Notes under the pieces: model-generated | The model's database searches: none | Told to the model about the DNA's origin: nothing | The model's input: only the letters and a program-made list of their open reading frames with translations | Part shown: positions 20,845-31,500 of the stretch, one piece after another | Layout: every line of letters starts with the position of its first letter | Numbering within the stretch: the first letter of the stretch is position 1 | Source of the DNA: Helochares maculicollis | Lineage: Eukaryota > Arthropoda > Insecta > Coleoptera > Hydrophilidae | Reading direction: 5' to 3' | Length of the DNA stretch: 58,601 bases | NCBI GenBank assembly: GCA_033557835.1 | Contig: JAWQRO010000098.1 | Coordinates: 1 to 58,601, forward strand | Position numbers and translations under genes: made by a program

Positions 20845-23800
20845 TATTTTTGATTATGAAATTCTGTATTTTCGAAGCTGTAAAATAAATACTTTTTGCG
20901 AAATAAATGTAATTTACTCCAAAGCCTGAGATATTAAAAGTAGTAATGAAATCAATCTGCTTTTCTTTTGTGTACCAGAGATTCGCTCAGTTTGTTTTTT
21001 AATCACTTGTGAAAGGAGGATGCACTAAAGTATAAGCACTCTTAAAACCTAAAAAATCGTCATTGTCGATCGTTTCACGCTTTTGTTTAAATTAATTCAA
21101 ATCGCTCATTGTAGTAGGGGATTAAGAATTCATAATAATGAACATACAGAATGATGTGTGAATCAACTTATAAGTTTGAAAAAGAAGAAGAGAAAAATAT
21201 CTTTTGGGACTGCGAAGCCATATGACATTAGTTCTTAGCTCCGTTCACAATGGCAAAAATATTTTAGAAAAAAGAGGAAATAACCAGAAATAAAGCTACA
21301 TACTTAATAAGCTAACACTACCAAGTTTTCTTCAATTAGTTGATATGTGCTGCCTAAATGCACTCAATATTTACAATGCAATGGAAATTTGGGAAAATTA
21401 GATTTTGCGGCATAACGAACAAACAAAAGCACCTTAGTATTATTAATTTTCGTTAAAATTAATTAAATTTTAAACCCCGTGCAGACATTCAATATCAATT
21501 TCAATTTTATATCTCTCAAGAGAAATAGTGGAGGAATAAACACTGTTTGTTGTTAGAGAAACTCTCTTTACAACGACATCTTAACTTGCATGTAAAAGCA
21601 GGACCAATTCACCAATGAGCAGGAGCTGCCAAAGGTTACAGATGGGTGGAATAGTTAACTCGTGGAAATATTTAACCCTCCACAAAAATACACTATCATA
21701 GAGATAGCTTAATTGAAGCCACTTAAAATAGACCCAAAATTAACCAAAAGAAGTGACAAAAAAGAGGCCGTCTACTTAACACATTTACTTTTCGCTCCGA
21801 TAACTCATCAATTAAGAGGAATTATTACACAAGCCATTAACGTTAAATGCACTGTCAGCGATGAACTACTGTAGGATGGCCTGAAAGAACCTATTGTTGT
21901 TAGGCACGCAACTTAAAGAACGTTTATTCAAAAAGAACCACTACCGTAAGATTAATCCGTCCAAGCGAAGGTGTAGAAACGGACAAGTCATTTATGGCAT
22001 AATTAAAATTCGACAATTCTCAGAATTAAGTGCCTCCTTTCCGAAGAGCAATGATTGCCAGATTGGATATCTGATATCGCGATTATATTATAGATCAACA
22101 AATGAGTACGCTTTGATTGTACAACACCTTGTGTATATGAAATGCTGCACAAAGCAATTAGATTTTTTGTTTCTCCTTCTCCGATCCGTTTTCGAAATTG
22201 GATGTCCCGAAATAAAATCACGATAGCAATATTTAAATAGTTGTTGCTATTATAAGCGTGAGGTGCTTTCCATCTAAAGCATCTGCATTAAATACCCAAA
22301 TAAAAAAAAGCGCATGGAAATTTACATAGGTTATCAATTAGCTGCGGAATACCGTGGTATAGAAATAGCTGTCATTTTTTCTAGAGCCATTACACCAGAT
22401 AACATTTTAGCCGGCTTGTCTGTAGATAAGGATCTTGAAATAGTAGATACCTCTTCTAGACTAGGAAACGTAAAGGCAGTAAATAAGAAAGGAAACTAAA
22501 ACGGCAGTACGTACACATTGAAGACCACCTACTGGCAAATCTTGCAAACAATTACTTGACTCATTAAACAGAAGAACCGTAAAGCTGTAAGACTTGCTCA
22601 TAAACGTTGATTTATTAAGAGCAATGTTATTTAATGCAATCAGCTCCAGTTTGTGAGAGACAATATTATTAATCATCCCACAATTGCATTAGAGTGTAAT
22701 TGGTTTGAGCGAAAGAAATCCATTGATGGCATTTAGAGGTTCGCATTAATTTACAAGAAACGGAATGATTTTGTAAGCCGGTATTTAGTGAGTACTTAGT
22801 GATGAGTTACGATAGCGTGATGGTCAATCAAGAATTTTACAAAATATTTTTAAAGCTAAATAGGCCATGGTACTTTGCATTAACCTCTTTCGAAATAAAG
22901 TCGCGAGTATGCAATGCTTGCTGCGCGGAATAATTGATGATGTTGCTTTAAGGGCAAAATATAATTAGATAATTTTGAAAGGAGGGAATTAGTTTCCAAC
23001 TATTTATCTAAATTAAACCTAGGCCACTGCTAAGATATTTTACAGCCTCTTTACGACTATTGTAATTCAATATATCTTGAATTGTTGAATATCATATTAT
23101 AGTCGTGTATAATGGCGTATACTTATCATAAATTGAACGCGGCCCCAGTGGGCGGCAGATTTACTATTAGCAGGCACTTGTTCGTATCATGCCCGTGCCT
23201 GAAATATGCACTTGTTGTATCACTATGTATTTTATAGCGCGTGAAATAGTAAATTAGAGCAACGTTTCAATTTGGCCCTTTTCCAATATTGCGTAGTTTC
23301 TATACAAAACTTAAAAATACAAATAATAGTATTGTATAAATCATAAACTACGGATAAGTAAATACAATTTTGATTAATTTGGGGCTAAAATAGTTAGCAT
23401 TAGTGAAAAAGTTGAAGCTTGACGTTTAGTTTTGTAATTTTGCGAAAAATATAACGATGTCATTAAATATCTATAATGGAACAGTATTTAGTCAACTAAT
23501 AATTCATCCCAAGCATTTTGATAAAAACATCCAGAGGCAGCTTCGTATTCACCAGGGAACACCTCTTTATTAAATTAAATAAGTAATAAATATGATAAAG
23601 ACTGATGTTTTGCAAATTCATTTCTTAAGAAGATAATCCTTACTCCTCAGTAGGAAAACTAATTAACCAGACGCAAATGGTGTGTGTTAACGATCGGGAT
23701 GTTCTTAATAAGTGTAATTTATTAAGCAAAGGTAGTAATTCCAGAAAGACCGCCATCATAAATCGAAACAAGAGTTATGGTGTGCAAATCTTAATTAAAT

Positions 23801-24200
23801 CGCCCTTGTACAAAATGCACCATCGATCGTTTAGCGTCAAAACTAGGCGCGCCATTAACAATTACCAATTATTAACCCAATGTAATTGATGGCGCGGGCA
23901 CATGTCGGCATAGAGAAATGCTTCTTTTAATATTACCAATGTGAGGATCAAATTTTCTAATTTTAAAGTTGAAAATTAATGAAAGATTGCATTGTAAACC
24001 TTAAAAGTCAATTTTTAAATATTCATCATGTTTTTAAAGTTAATTAGGTGTCTGGTCGGAATTCCCACATAAGTCCCTAGCATTAATCTTATACGTCGGC
24101 GAATTATCAAAATGGTGCCTAAATAATAAATATTTTTACACTACATAATTCCATATAGGGAGATAAAATTTAATTAGCAATAAATAAGGTGGTTATATGT
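20845..24200. other. Long non-coding stretch
   Basis: Mostly AT-rich, with scattered moderately GC-rich patches (for example 23120-23240). Short ORFs such as 21894-22226 and 22314-22499 show no family I recognise and may be chance. Confidence 0.45.
23145..23158 (+). promoter_or_regulatory. CTCF-like motif (weaker)
   Basis: CCAGTGGGCGGCAG resembles the CTCF core CCASYAGRKGGCRS with mismatches at two positions. It lies in a local GC-rich patch within AT-rich DNA. Confidence 0.3.
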
Positions 24201-24236
24201 TTAAACTTTCACTTGTACGATTGGCCGCCCTTCTCT

Positions 24237-24529
24237 TATAAAAGACGTGGTGGTCGTAACGTGAAGCCACACAACTGATAGTGGTAACGCAGGGACTACT
24301 TGACCAAGCCCGGCTCGACATCGACACACTCACGAGCGAGAGTACCACAAGTTTCGAAACTAGCTTCGGGCTCGACTGCACCCACCTAGCCGCGATCGGT
24401 TTTGCTGTAAAAATAAATACCCAACCAATTATTATCTATTATATTGGCTGTTTGTTTTTGTTACAATTTCGGTTTATCAAACGTGACGGGCGCTGCATGG
24501 AGTGGCAAGCAAGTACCACGAATTACTCG
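24237..24529 (+). promoter_or_regulatory. Candidate TATA promoter and first exon
   Basis: TATAAAAG is at 24237-24244, and a GC-rich, unique-looking segment starts about 30 bases downstream. An ATG at 24497 opens an 11-codon reading frame ending at a possible donor (TCG before GTAAAT at 24530). No downstream exon could be linked to it. It could be an enhancer RNA or a chance arrangement. Confidence 0.25.
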
Positions 24530-24881
24530 GTAAATGCTTCCATTCTCCTTTTATAGATACCATTAATCATACAAACCACTTGTGACTAATAACGCTTCTA
24601 TTAGAAATTCAGCTTTTCTGTTTTGTAATTCTTCTGACACTTCTGTTTCTATTGTATTCGTAGCTTTTTTAATACAAGTTAGGTACATTATAGGCATTAT
24701 TTAAAGGGTCAGTTATTTAACTAAACTAGCTTACTACTTTCTTTAGGCTGACTATTATCAATAATATGTACTTTATATTGTATTCAATATATTCCATTCA
24801 TAACATTTAGTCTTTAAAATTAAGCTACCCAATTGAAATTTTGTGCATGTCTTAAATACAAAAACAATGATCTGATCATAA

Positions 24882-25080
24882 TATAATTATCGGTAACCAG
24901 AGAAATTAGTACTCGTACTTTTAAATCGTTTAAAAAACTGTTCTAGAATAGAACTCAACAAAATTTTTATACTTTTGAATCGTAAACTTCAACCAAATCG
25001 CTTCACAAAAATATAATTAATCAAGAAAAAGTCGCTATATTTTAAGATCTGTAAAACGTACAAGCTGCGTCTTCAGTGCA
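24882..25080. repeat. Direct repeat, copy 1, beside truncated mariner
   Basis: About 195 bp, aligning with 25842-26040 (shared blocks GAAATTAGT, CTCGTACTTTTAAATCG, ATTAATCAAGAAAAAGT and CTATATTTTAA). It ends in a hairpin-like AAGCTGCGTCTTCAGTGCAG. Confidence 0.75.
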
Positions 25081-25089
25081 GTTTAGAGC

Positions 25090-25841
25090 AATTAGGCTTC
25101 CTTTCACACCCCAAAAAAAATGATGCTAACATATTTTGATCGATGTCTGGACAAGAACTGGTTTCGAAGCAGAAAGACCAGGTTCACACCAATATTTAAC
25201 CTCTTGTTTTGGATAAGAATCATGGTGATGTCCTTTCGAAAACGCCCTAAATGTTTCTGAGAAACTCGCATTCAAATGTGTTTTTCTTTCATTGCTTGCA
25301 AACGTGGGACCCATTGCACACAGCTTTCTGAAACCCAATAGTTCAGTCAAAATATTGCTTGCACTACCCAATGAGTAGCCTAAGGCTTCTACTGGTTCTC
25401 TTTCAGTTACTCGACGATTTTCCAATACAATATCCTGTATTTTTTCTACAATTTCTGGTGTTGTTGCTGTTTTTGGACGTCCATGACGTGGATCGTTTTC
25501 AAGGCTTGTACGAGCACGTTTAAATTCAGCAACCCACCTTTCGACTGTACTAATTGAAGGCAAAGAGTCCTTACACACTCTCAACATTCGTTCATAAATT
25601 TCCTTTACTTTTAAACCATCCAAAAATGAAAATTCAATCACTGCACGATTCTTGATTTTTCCATTGTAAAAAAATACTGTGATACGTCGATACTAAATGT
25701 CTTCTAAACAAACAATGAGTTCACGGATTGAAATGAAACACCACATACGTTCATATGATGAGTGTACCAACATAACAAAAATGTCGGCTAGTAGCAATGC
25801 TCTTTTTTATCGACGCGAAAACTTTATGAACAACCTATTAG
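25090..25841 (-). mobile_element. Mariner family B, 5' half only
   Basis: Minus strand. The transposon 5' end (AATAGGTTGTTCATAAAGTT read on the minus strand) is at 25841, with TA beyond. The reading frame 25641-25126 encodes the helix-turn-helix domains (GLKVKEIYERMLRVCKDS, then SLENDPRHGRPKTATTPEIV and LSQKHLE-like residues). The catalytic domain is cut off near 25095. It lies between two copies of a direct repeat. Confidence 0.85.
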
Positions 25842-26040
25842 TATAATAAGCTGTAATCAGCGAAATTAGTTCTCGTACTTTTAAATCGCTTAAAAAACTA
25901 TTCTGAAATAGCACTCAACAAAATTTAGTTGTGTTTCAATTTTTAAATCGTAAGCTCCAACTAAATCGCGACACAAAAATATGATTAATCAAGAAAAAGT
26001 AGCTATATTTTAAAATCTGCAAAAAGTGCTATCGGCGCAG
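25842..26040. repeat. Direct repeat, copy 2
   Basis: This is the partner of 24882-25080. It continues without a break into the 161-bp tandem repeats of the foldback-like element. Confidence 0.75.
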
Positions 26041-26043
26041 CCG

Positions 26044-26365
26044 ATTCCAGCTCTACTCTCAATTAAGAGCGTCAACCTAAGCTTCTAACATCCAGGAGCA
26101 TTCTGTTACTAAGCTTGTGTTTTATTAAATAAGGCTTAAAAATTGTATCAATAACAGTATTGTTTCACATATTAACAAATGGAGCTATAATAGTATAATA
26201 TAAAATTCCAGCTCTACTCTCAATTAAGAGCGTCAACCTAAGCTTCTAACATCCAGGAGCATTCTGTTACTAAGTTTGTGTTTTATTAAATAAGGCTTAA
26301 AAATTGTATCAATAACAGTATTGTTTCACATATTAACAAATGGAGCTATAATAGTATAATATAAA
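26044..26365. repeat. 161-bp tandem repeat, two near-identical copies
   Basis: Copies at 26044-26204 and 26205-26365 are almost identical (one C/T change seen near 26114/26275). Each starts ATTCCAGCTCTACTCTC and holds AATTAAGAGCGTCAACCTAA. Confidence 0.95.
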
Positions 26366-26417
26366 ATATATACTAGCTACATTTAAACATTTACAAGCAA
26401 TGCTTTCGGTGCAGCCG

Positions 26418-26590
26418 ATTCCAGCTTCGCTTTCAATTAAGAGCGTCAACCCAAGCTTCTAACATCCAGAAGCATTCTGTTACTAAGTATGTCTTCAAAC
26501 TTTTTATTAAATGAAGCTTAAAAATTGTAGCAGTAACAGTATTGTTTCACATATTCACAAATAGGGCTAGAATAGTATAAAATAAAATAT
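26418..26590. repeat. Third, diverged copy of the 161-bp repeat
   Basis: It starts ATTCCAGCTTCGCTTTCAAT and follows the first two copies throughout, with substitutions and a small insertion. A 52-bp spacer separates it from copy 2. Confidence 0.9.
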
Positions 26591-26599
26591 ACTAGCTAA

Positions 26600-26790
26600 A
26601 AGCGGAATGGTTAAAAGCTTAGGTTGACGCTTTAAAGAGCGAAATGTTTCTGGTTGTTAGATACCTAGATCGACGCTCTTAAAAGTGGAATGTTTTTGAA
26701 AGTTAGAAGCTTATGTTGACGCTCTTAAGAGCGGAATGTTTTTGGTTGTTAGCAACTTAGGTTGATTGTCTTGTGAGTGAAGCTCGAATT
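26600..26790. repeat. 46-bp tandem repeats, four diverged units
   Basis: Units share TTAGGTTGACGCT, AGAGCGGAATGTTT and GGTTGTTAG. Landmark spacing is 46 bases each time. The units are the inverse of a segment inside the 161-bp repeats. Confidence 0.8.
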
Positions 26791-26791
26791 G

Positions 26792-26810
26792 GCTGCGCCG
26801 AAGGCGCAGC
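26792..26810. other. Perfect 8-bp stem hairpin
   Basis: GCTGCGCC, loop GAA, GGCGCAGC. It stands out in AT-rich surroundings and marks the edge of the foldback-like element. A mismatched version occurs at 25063-25081. Confidence 0.85.
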
Positions 26811-27441
26811 TTACAGGATTTTAAGATGTTAGAAGATAAGTTGGCTTTCTGAATAAACTATATTTTTATGTGCAGATTCGATAGTAGTTTGCACTTTAAA
26901 AGAATAAAGAAGATCAGATTGAGTTGAGTACCATTGTGTAACTGATTTTGGACCGATTTAAAAGGACGACAATTAATTTCGCTAGTAATTTATTTAATTT
27001 AATTCTTGTCGGGAATCTTGAGTGGTGAAGCTCAGTAATCTAACTATAATTTGTTATAGCGGAGGAATTCAAATTAGGGACATATCTGTAACAATTAATA
27101 ATATTTTAACGTGTGATTTAAATAATATGTGTCTAATTTATGATAGGAAGCAAGTATGGCTACGTTGGAAAATTTCCCAAAGGTAGTGATTATAAAATTA
27201 CAGTGCAGCACGTGGAGACTGCAATGTTGCGTTAAGTGCCAAACTTCGAAACACACCTTACACTGCATGAACTCCCAATACATCAATGAAACTTTTGACA
27301 TGACTGATCGTGAATACCACCCTCATCGTCGTTGTCTCAATTTCTCATCTCAAGTATTTACACAAGAGCAGGTCTGCAAGCTCAATGTTGCAAGATGAAG
27401 GTTGCAGATAGCGCTCCTGCTGACTGATGATTATGCATACC

Positions 27442-27455
27442 CCAGTAGGGGGCGA
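27442..27455 (+). promoter_or_regulatory. CTCF-like insulator motif
   Basis: CCAGTAGGGGGCGA matches the CTCF core CCASYAGRKGGCRS at 13 of 14 positions. It is surrounded by AT-rich sequence, which makes a chance match less likely. Confidence 0.5.
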
Positions 27456-28493
27456 CAACTATAGGGCAAAAATTTATTGCAATTGTAGTACATTTTCTTT
27501 GCCGGCGCATGCTAATAGCGGTCTTATTTTATTACAAGGCGAGTCTCGTGCATAATGGCTTACTTCTATGACATTAGAGAAGAAATTTAATGGTGTAAAT
27601 ATGGAAAATTACTGAGTATGCCACATTAAGCAAAGACTTGTGAGAAATATGAACAAAATGAAAATTATAGTTAAGTATATTGTAAAGCTTCGCGTAAATA
27701 CTTATGCAGAATGCTATAATCCTGCATATATATTAATTTTTGTGTTGGTCCGTTTTTCTTTCTAAAACAGTTGAAAAAAGATTCCATTTAGAAGGCATGG
27801 TACGTAATAAGTCTTTTTAATGAAACAAAAACATTCGTTTTAAGCGGCTTTCATTTATATCTAAAGAAAACAAGGTTTAAAGGGTTTGATTGCATTTCTT
27901 AAAAGCTGCGGAGGATTTATTACGGCTTTTCAGCGAAAAAGCTTACAATTGCATAATTAAAAAAGGAGAGCGGCACAATAAATCAATCCGAAACTTTTGT
28001 ATAAGGTTAATTAGCGGAAATGCAAGTTGTTGAAACGAAAAGAGAGAGGAAAGAGTCCTTCAGGAGCACCGGGCAATAAAAATACCGGGCCGTCTTTAAT
28101 GGTATTCATGACCTGCTACTTTATATCAAATGAATGGAATTCCGAGACGGGTCAGTCCGCAAATTGCAAGTGACATCACAATGGATCCGCATAAAATTCG
28201 CCCTATTAGCGCCAGTATTTACGATGACACCTGTACGACACGCTACCGAGCAGTAAACATCATGTAATTACTTTTTTAATTATACTGCTGGGGTACCGCT
28301 TCTGTTTGCTAAACAAGCATATAAAACTTCTTGATCTAACATTTCATTCCGTAAGCCTCAACTTTCAATAATTAAATTATTTAGGGAGTTTCGACTGAAA
28401 CGTGACTACGTGGTCGTGATGAAATATAAAATTCAGTCGGGCTTAAACCACAAGTTTGATGTCTTATTCGTGGTCATTTACCGCATGATGGTC

Positions 28494-28521
28494 AACCTGC
28501 TCTTACCTGGAAGGAAACAAA
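28494..28521 (-). promoter_or_regulatory. Candidate recursive splice (ratchet) site
   Basis: On the minus strand TTTTTGTTTCCTTCCAG (28523-28507) is followed directly by GTAAGAG (28506-28500). A strong acceptor joined to a strong donor with no exon between is the signature of recursive splicing in long insect introns. The strand agrees with NOX5. Confidence 0.45.
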
Positions 28522-31500
28522 AATTTGATTCATTAAAAAGTACGCTCGCATGTAAACGCAAAAACTAATCGTGTACAATCAATGAACATAAACGTGATTT
28601 GTGGTCGAAAAAAGCAAGGCTGCCATCATGCAAAATTGAAATTTTATTGCATTGCATCCTCGGACCACTTTCACAATCGGTACTAAATTTGATGGCTGTG
28701 TGTGCCGTTGCGTTGGATTAGATTGTAATTCCTAAACGCCTGTCTTTTAATGGTAACCCATGATTTTTACTTTCCAAGCTGAAGCCATAAACGTCAATTT
28801 TTAATTGTTTTTACACAATTTTGCCCCGAGAAAATTAGTTTAGATTCTTCCTATGTGGTCTATGTTTATTAATTAACTTTGGTTAATTAGAACGAAGCAG
28901 ATGCCTGGGCGTAATTAGCGTGGAATATTTTTTGTGGGAGATTTTGTTTGAAAATGATTAATCAAATAAATGAAAGTGACCTATTGCTTCTGTTCAAATC
29001 TGCCAAGTCATTATAAATTAATTTATTATCATTTTCCAAAATTTTCAAAACCTACGAATCAACGCAGTGGCGCAAGACTTGCTTGGCGTTCATTAAGTCG
29101 ATGCAGAATTTCGCTATAAGACGTTTCAATTGTTAGCTACCTATAATCCAGAAAGGCGCAAAAGTAGTAATTAAATTTGATTAGTAGTTTGACATTTAAG
29201 GCTCAGGCGATAGCTTGGTGGCCATAGTTCTATGCGCTATAGATTTAAGCTTATGCTTTATTTACTAGTTCACACATGCATGGAAGTTGCACAGAGTAAA
29301 TTACTAGATGTAGTCATAGAAACATTCGTTTCTCTATGCTTTAAGTTATAGGAATTACGTGATATTCTATAATAGATGTCCATAATAATATTGACGGCAA
29401 CCTAATAAGAAACGAAACTAAATTGAACCAAATGTTATTATGACAAGATATGAGGTTGGCAAATACATATGTTAGCTTTTATTGTGTGGGTACAATAAGC
29501 ACGAAGAAGTAGAAATGAAATACCTAGCGCGAGTTTTTGTGTTGCTAACAATTATTTAACAAATCATCTTCGAAATAATAACACGTTCCATTTGGTGAGA
29601 CCTTCTAAGTATTGCATACGTCGAGTTATGGCCAGTATGACCAAATTAATTACTTCATAAGCAGACTACCAACAGGATGCGGGCCGGTAGATGCCGGGCC
29701 ATTAAAAAAAGATTTATTAAAATCTTCGTACCACCAACCGTATTTATACAATAGTTGCCAACAGGAAACCCATCTAAACATGAGCGCGAGATTCGAACGC
29801 ACCATTAATTAATTATCCACCGAATGTTTCAAATGTTGCACAATTAAACATTTGAACTGAAGATATAATTAAAGAATGTTAATATGTAATTTAAATATGA
29901 TAAATGAACTGATTGTCGACATGCAGTTATCTAATAGATCAATAATATATAGTGGTATTGAATGTTATTGACGGGATACATATATTAGTCAAGTTGTCTT
30001 ACAACAGATGTAAAGAATAACTTTTAATAGTGCCATAATAGTTTGTAATTAGATATCAGAAATATGTTGCTACAAATGTCTATCGTTTCTGATATGATAA
30101 AGTAACATCATCTACTGGGTTAGTTTTTGCTACTGCTGATGATGAGAGTTTGCACTATTTTGCTTCTTGTCCATGACTCAATCTATTCTAGTACTCATTT
30201 AAATATGCGTAGTGCTGAATAAGTTTAATATTAGATAATAATTAAATAATAGTCTTATCTAATGGTGTAAGAAATTTGTTCTATGTCACACTAATTACAG
30301 ACTACAAGGCGAAGTAATTCTCCATCAGCATTATTTAACCTCTTTGGTTTTCAATACAAAAATGACAGTAAGTACATTTGGTAGAGGAACAATTGCGCAA
30401 TTTTATTTTGTGCTGAAACTGTTGCTTGAGGAAAGTAAGGTGTGGTGTAGAATTAGAAAAATTAATTTTTTGAAATGTATCAAATTATCTATCGTTATAA
30501 ATTTAGCGCAGATTAATTACTGTTTGTGCATTATTTAAAAGACAAGATATCTGTAGTATTACTTTTGCATTATAAGATGCTTGTAAAATTTGCGCTTTTA
30601 AAATAAAGCGTCGAAACAATTATCTGTTGGATCTAACGATAGCCGAGTATTATTATACATAACTACAGTTAAGAATAAGAAAATTTACCCATTTAATAAT
30701 ATATTCGCGATTGTACGTCGAAAGCGTAAATATGTATTAGTTTGCTCTATTTTTTAGGTATTTGTATTAACGCAACAGATATTCTTTTTTAACAATAAAT
30801 TAAAGCGTGTCAAAATTTCAAAACTGACACAAATCCTCAATGACTGAACATGAATTATGTCATCGTAATTAATGTAACATAAAATGATGTTAATATCAAA
30901 ATAAGGAGGTACCTAATTTATAAGCCACTTAATTAATTGATAGATTCCGATGATTATTAACGTATATGGCTACTGTTTCTCATAATCACCTATCTATTCG
31001 TGATTTTGAACGTTTAATAATGATTGATTGTATCCGGTAACGTCGCAAATTGTAACACTCGGTCGCCGTCCATCACGCGAAGAACGTGTCCAACACCTAC
31101 CGAAGTTCCTTACGAAATTATACATTTCTCCTCTTGTACAATCCACTAATTTAGTAAGCATTAGTAAAAACATTATTTTTTGTTTTTTCCGGTCCAATAA
31201 TTAAGATGTCAAATTAGCATTTATTATTTTGACGTAAATTATAGGAAGTTTGATAAATTGCAAAATGTGTTTTTATTGCTTCCGTTCCCACAACGTGTCA
31301 ATATATTGCAATATCAAAAAATATTAGTCTACAAATTGTTTGACAGCCGTATCCTGCCATTACATAATTTGCCAATTTTGAATAATTTGTCATCTTTTCG
31401 CTTTATGCTAATTCTTGTATTGTTTCGGGTAATTTAAGATCGTTGCAATTACACACACTGACAGGTGGTGTTGCTGTAGCTAAAATGGCGTTACGTTTTC

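Larger units (their letters stand above)
25990..26870. mobile_element. Foldback-like repeat element with inverted arms
   Basis: The left side (CGGCGCAGCCGATTCCAGCT, then AAGAGCGTCAACCTAAGCTT) reappears inverted at 26600-26810. The right arm holds four 46-bp tandem units (GACGCT-type landmarks at 26626, 26672, 26718 and 26764). It includes the perfect palindrome GCTCTTAAGAGC at 26721-26732 and ends in a perfect hairpin GCTGCGCC-GAA-GGCGCAGC at 26792-26810. No coding sequence is inside. The layout suggests a non-autonomous foldback-type DNA element. Confidence 0.6.

Noticed and set aside
21894..22499. Plus-strand frames at 21894-22226 and 22314-22499
   Set aside because: Residue composition and lack of any family or splice context suggest chance ORFs. 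A competing antisense frame covers the same bases.
24281..24556. 91-codon plus-strand frame
   Set aside because: It needs a GTG start, which is not expected in an animal gene. Only the part from ATG 24497 was kept as a weak exon candidate.
26780..26830. Helitron 3' end, suggested by the GC-rich hairpin
   Set aside because: No CTRR terminus follows at the required distance, and the inverted tandem arms fit a foldback-type element better.
29780..29815. TTCGAAT box resembling a tRNA T-arm on the minus strand (near 29795)
   Set aside because: The flanking bases do not form a good T-stem and no D-arm, anticodon arm or acceptor stem can be built around it.
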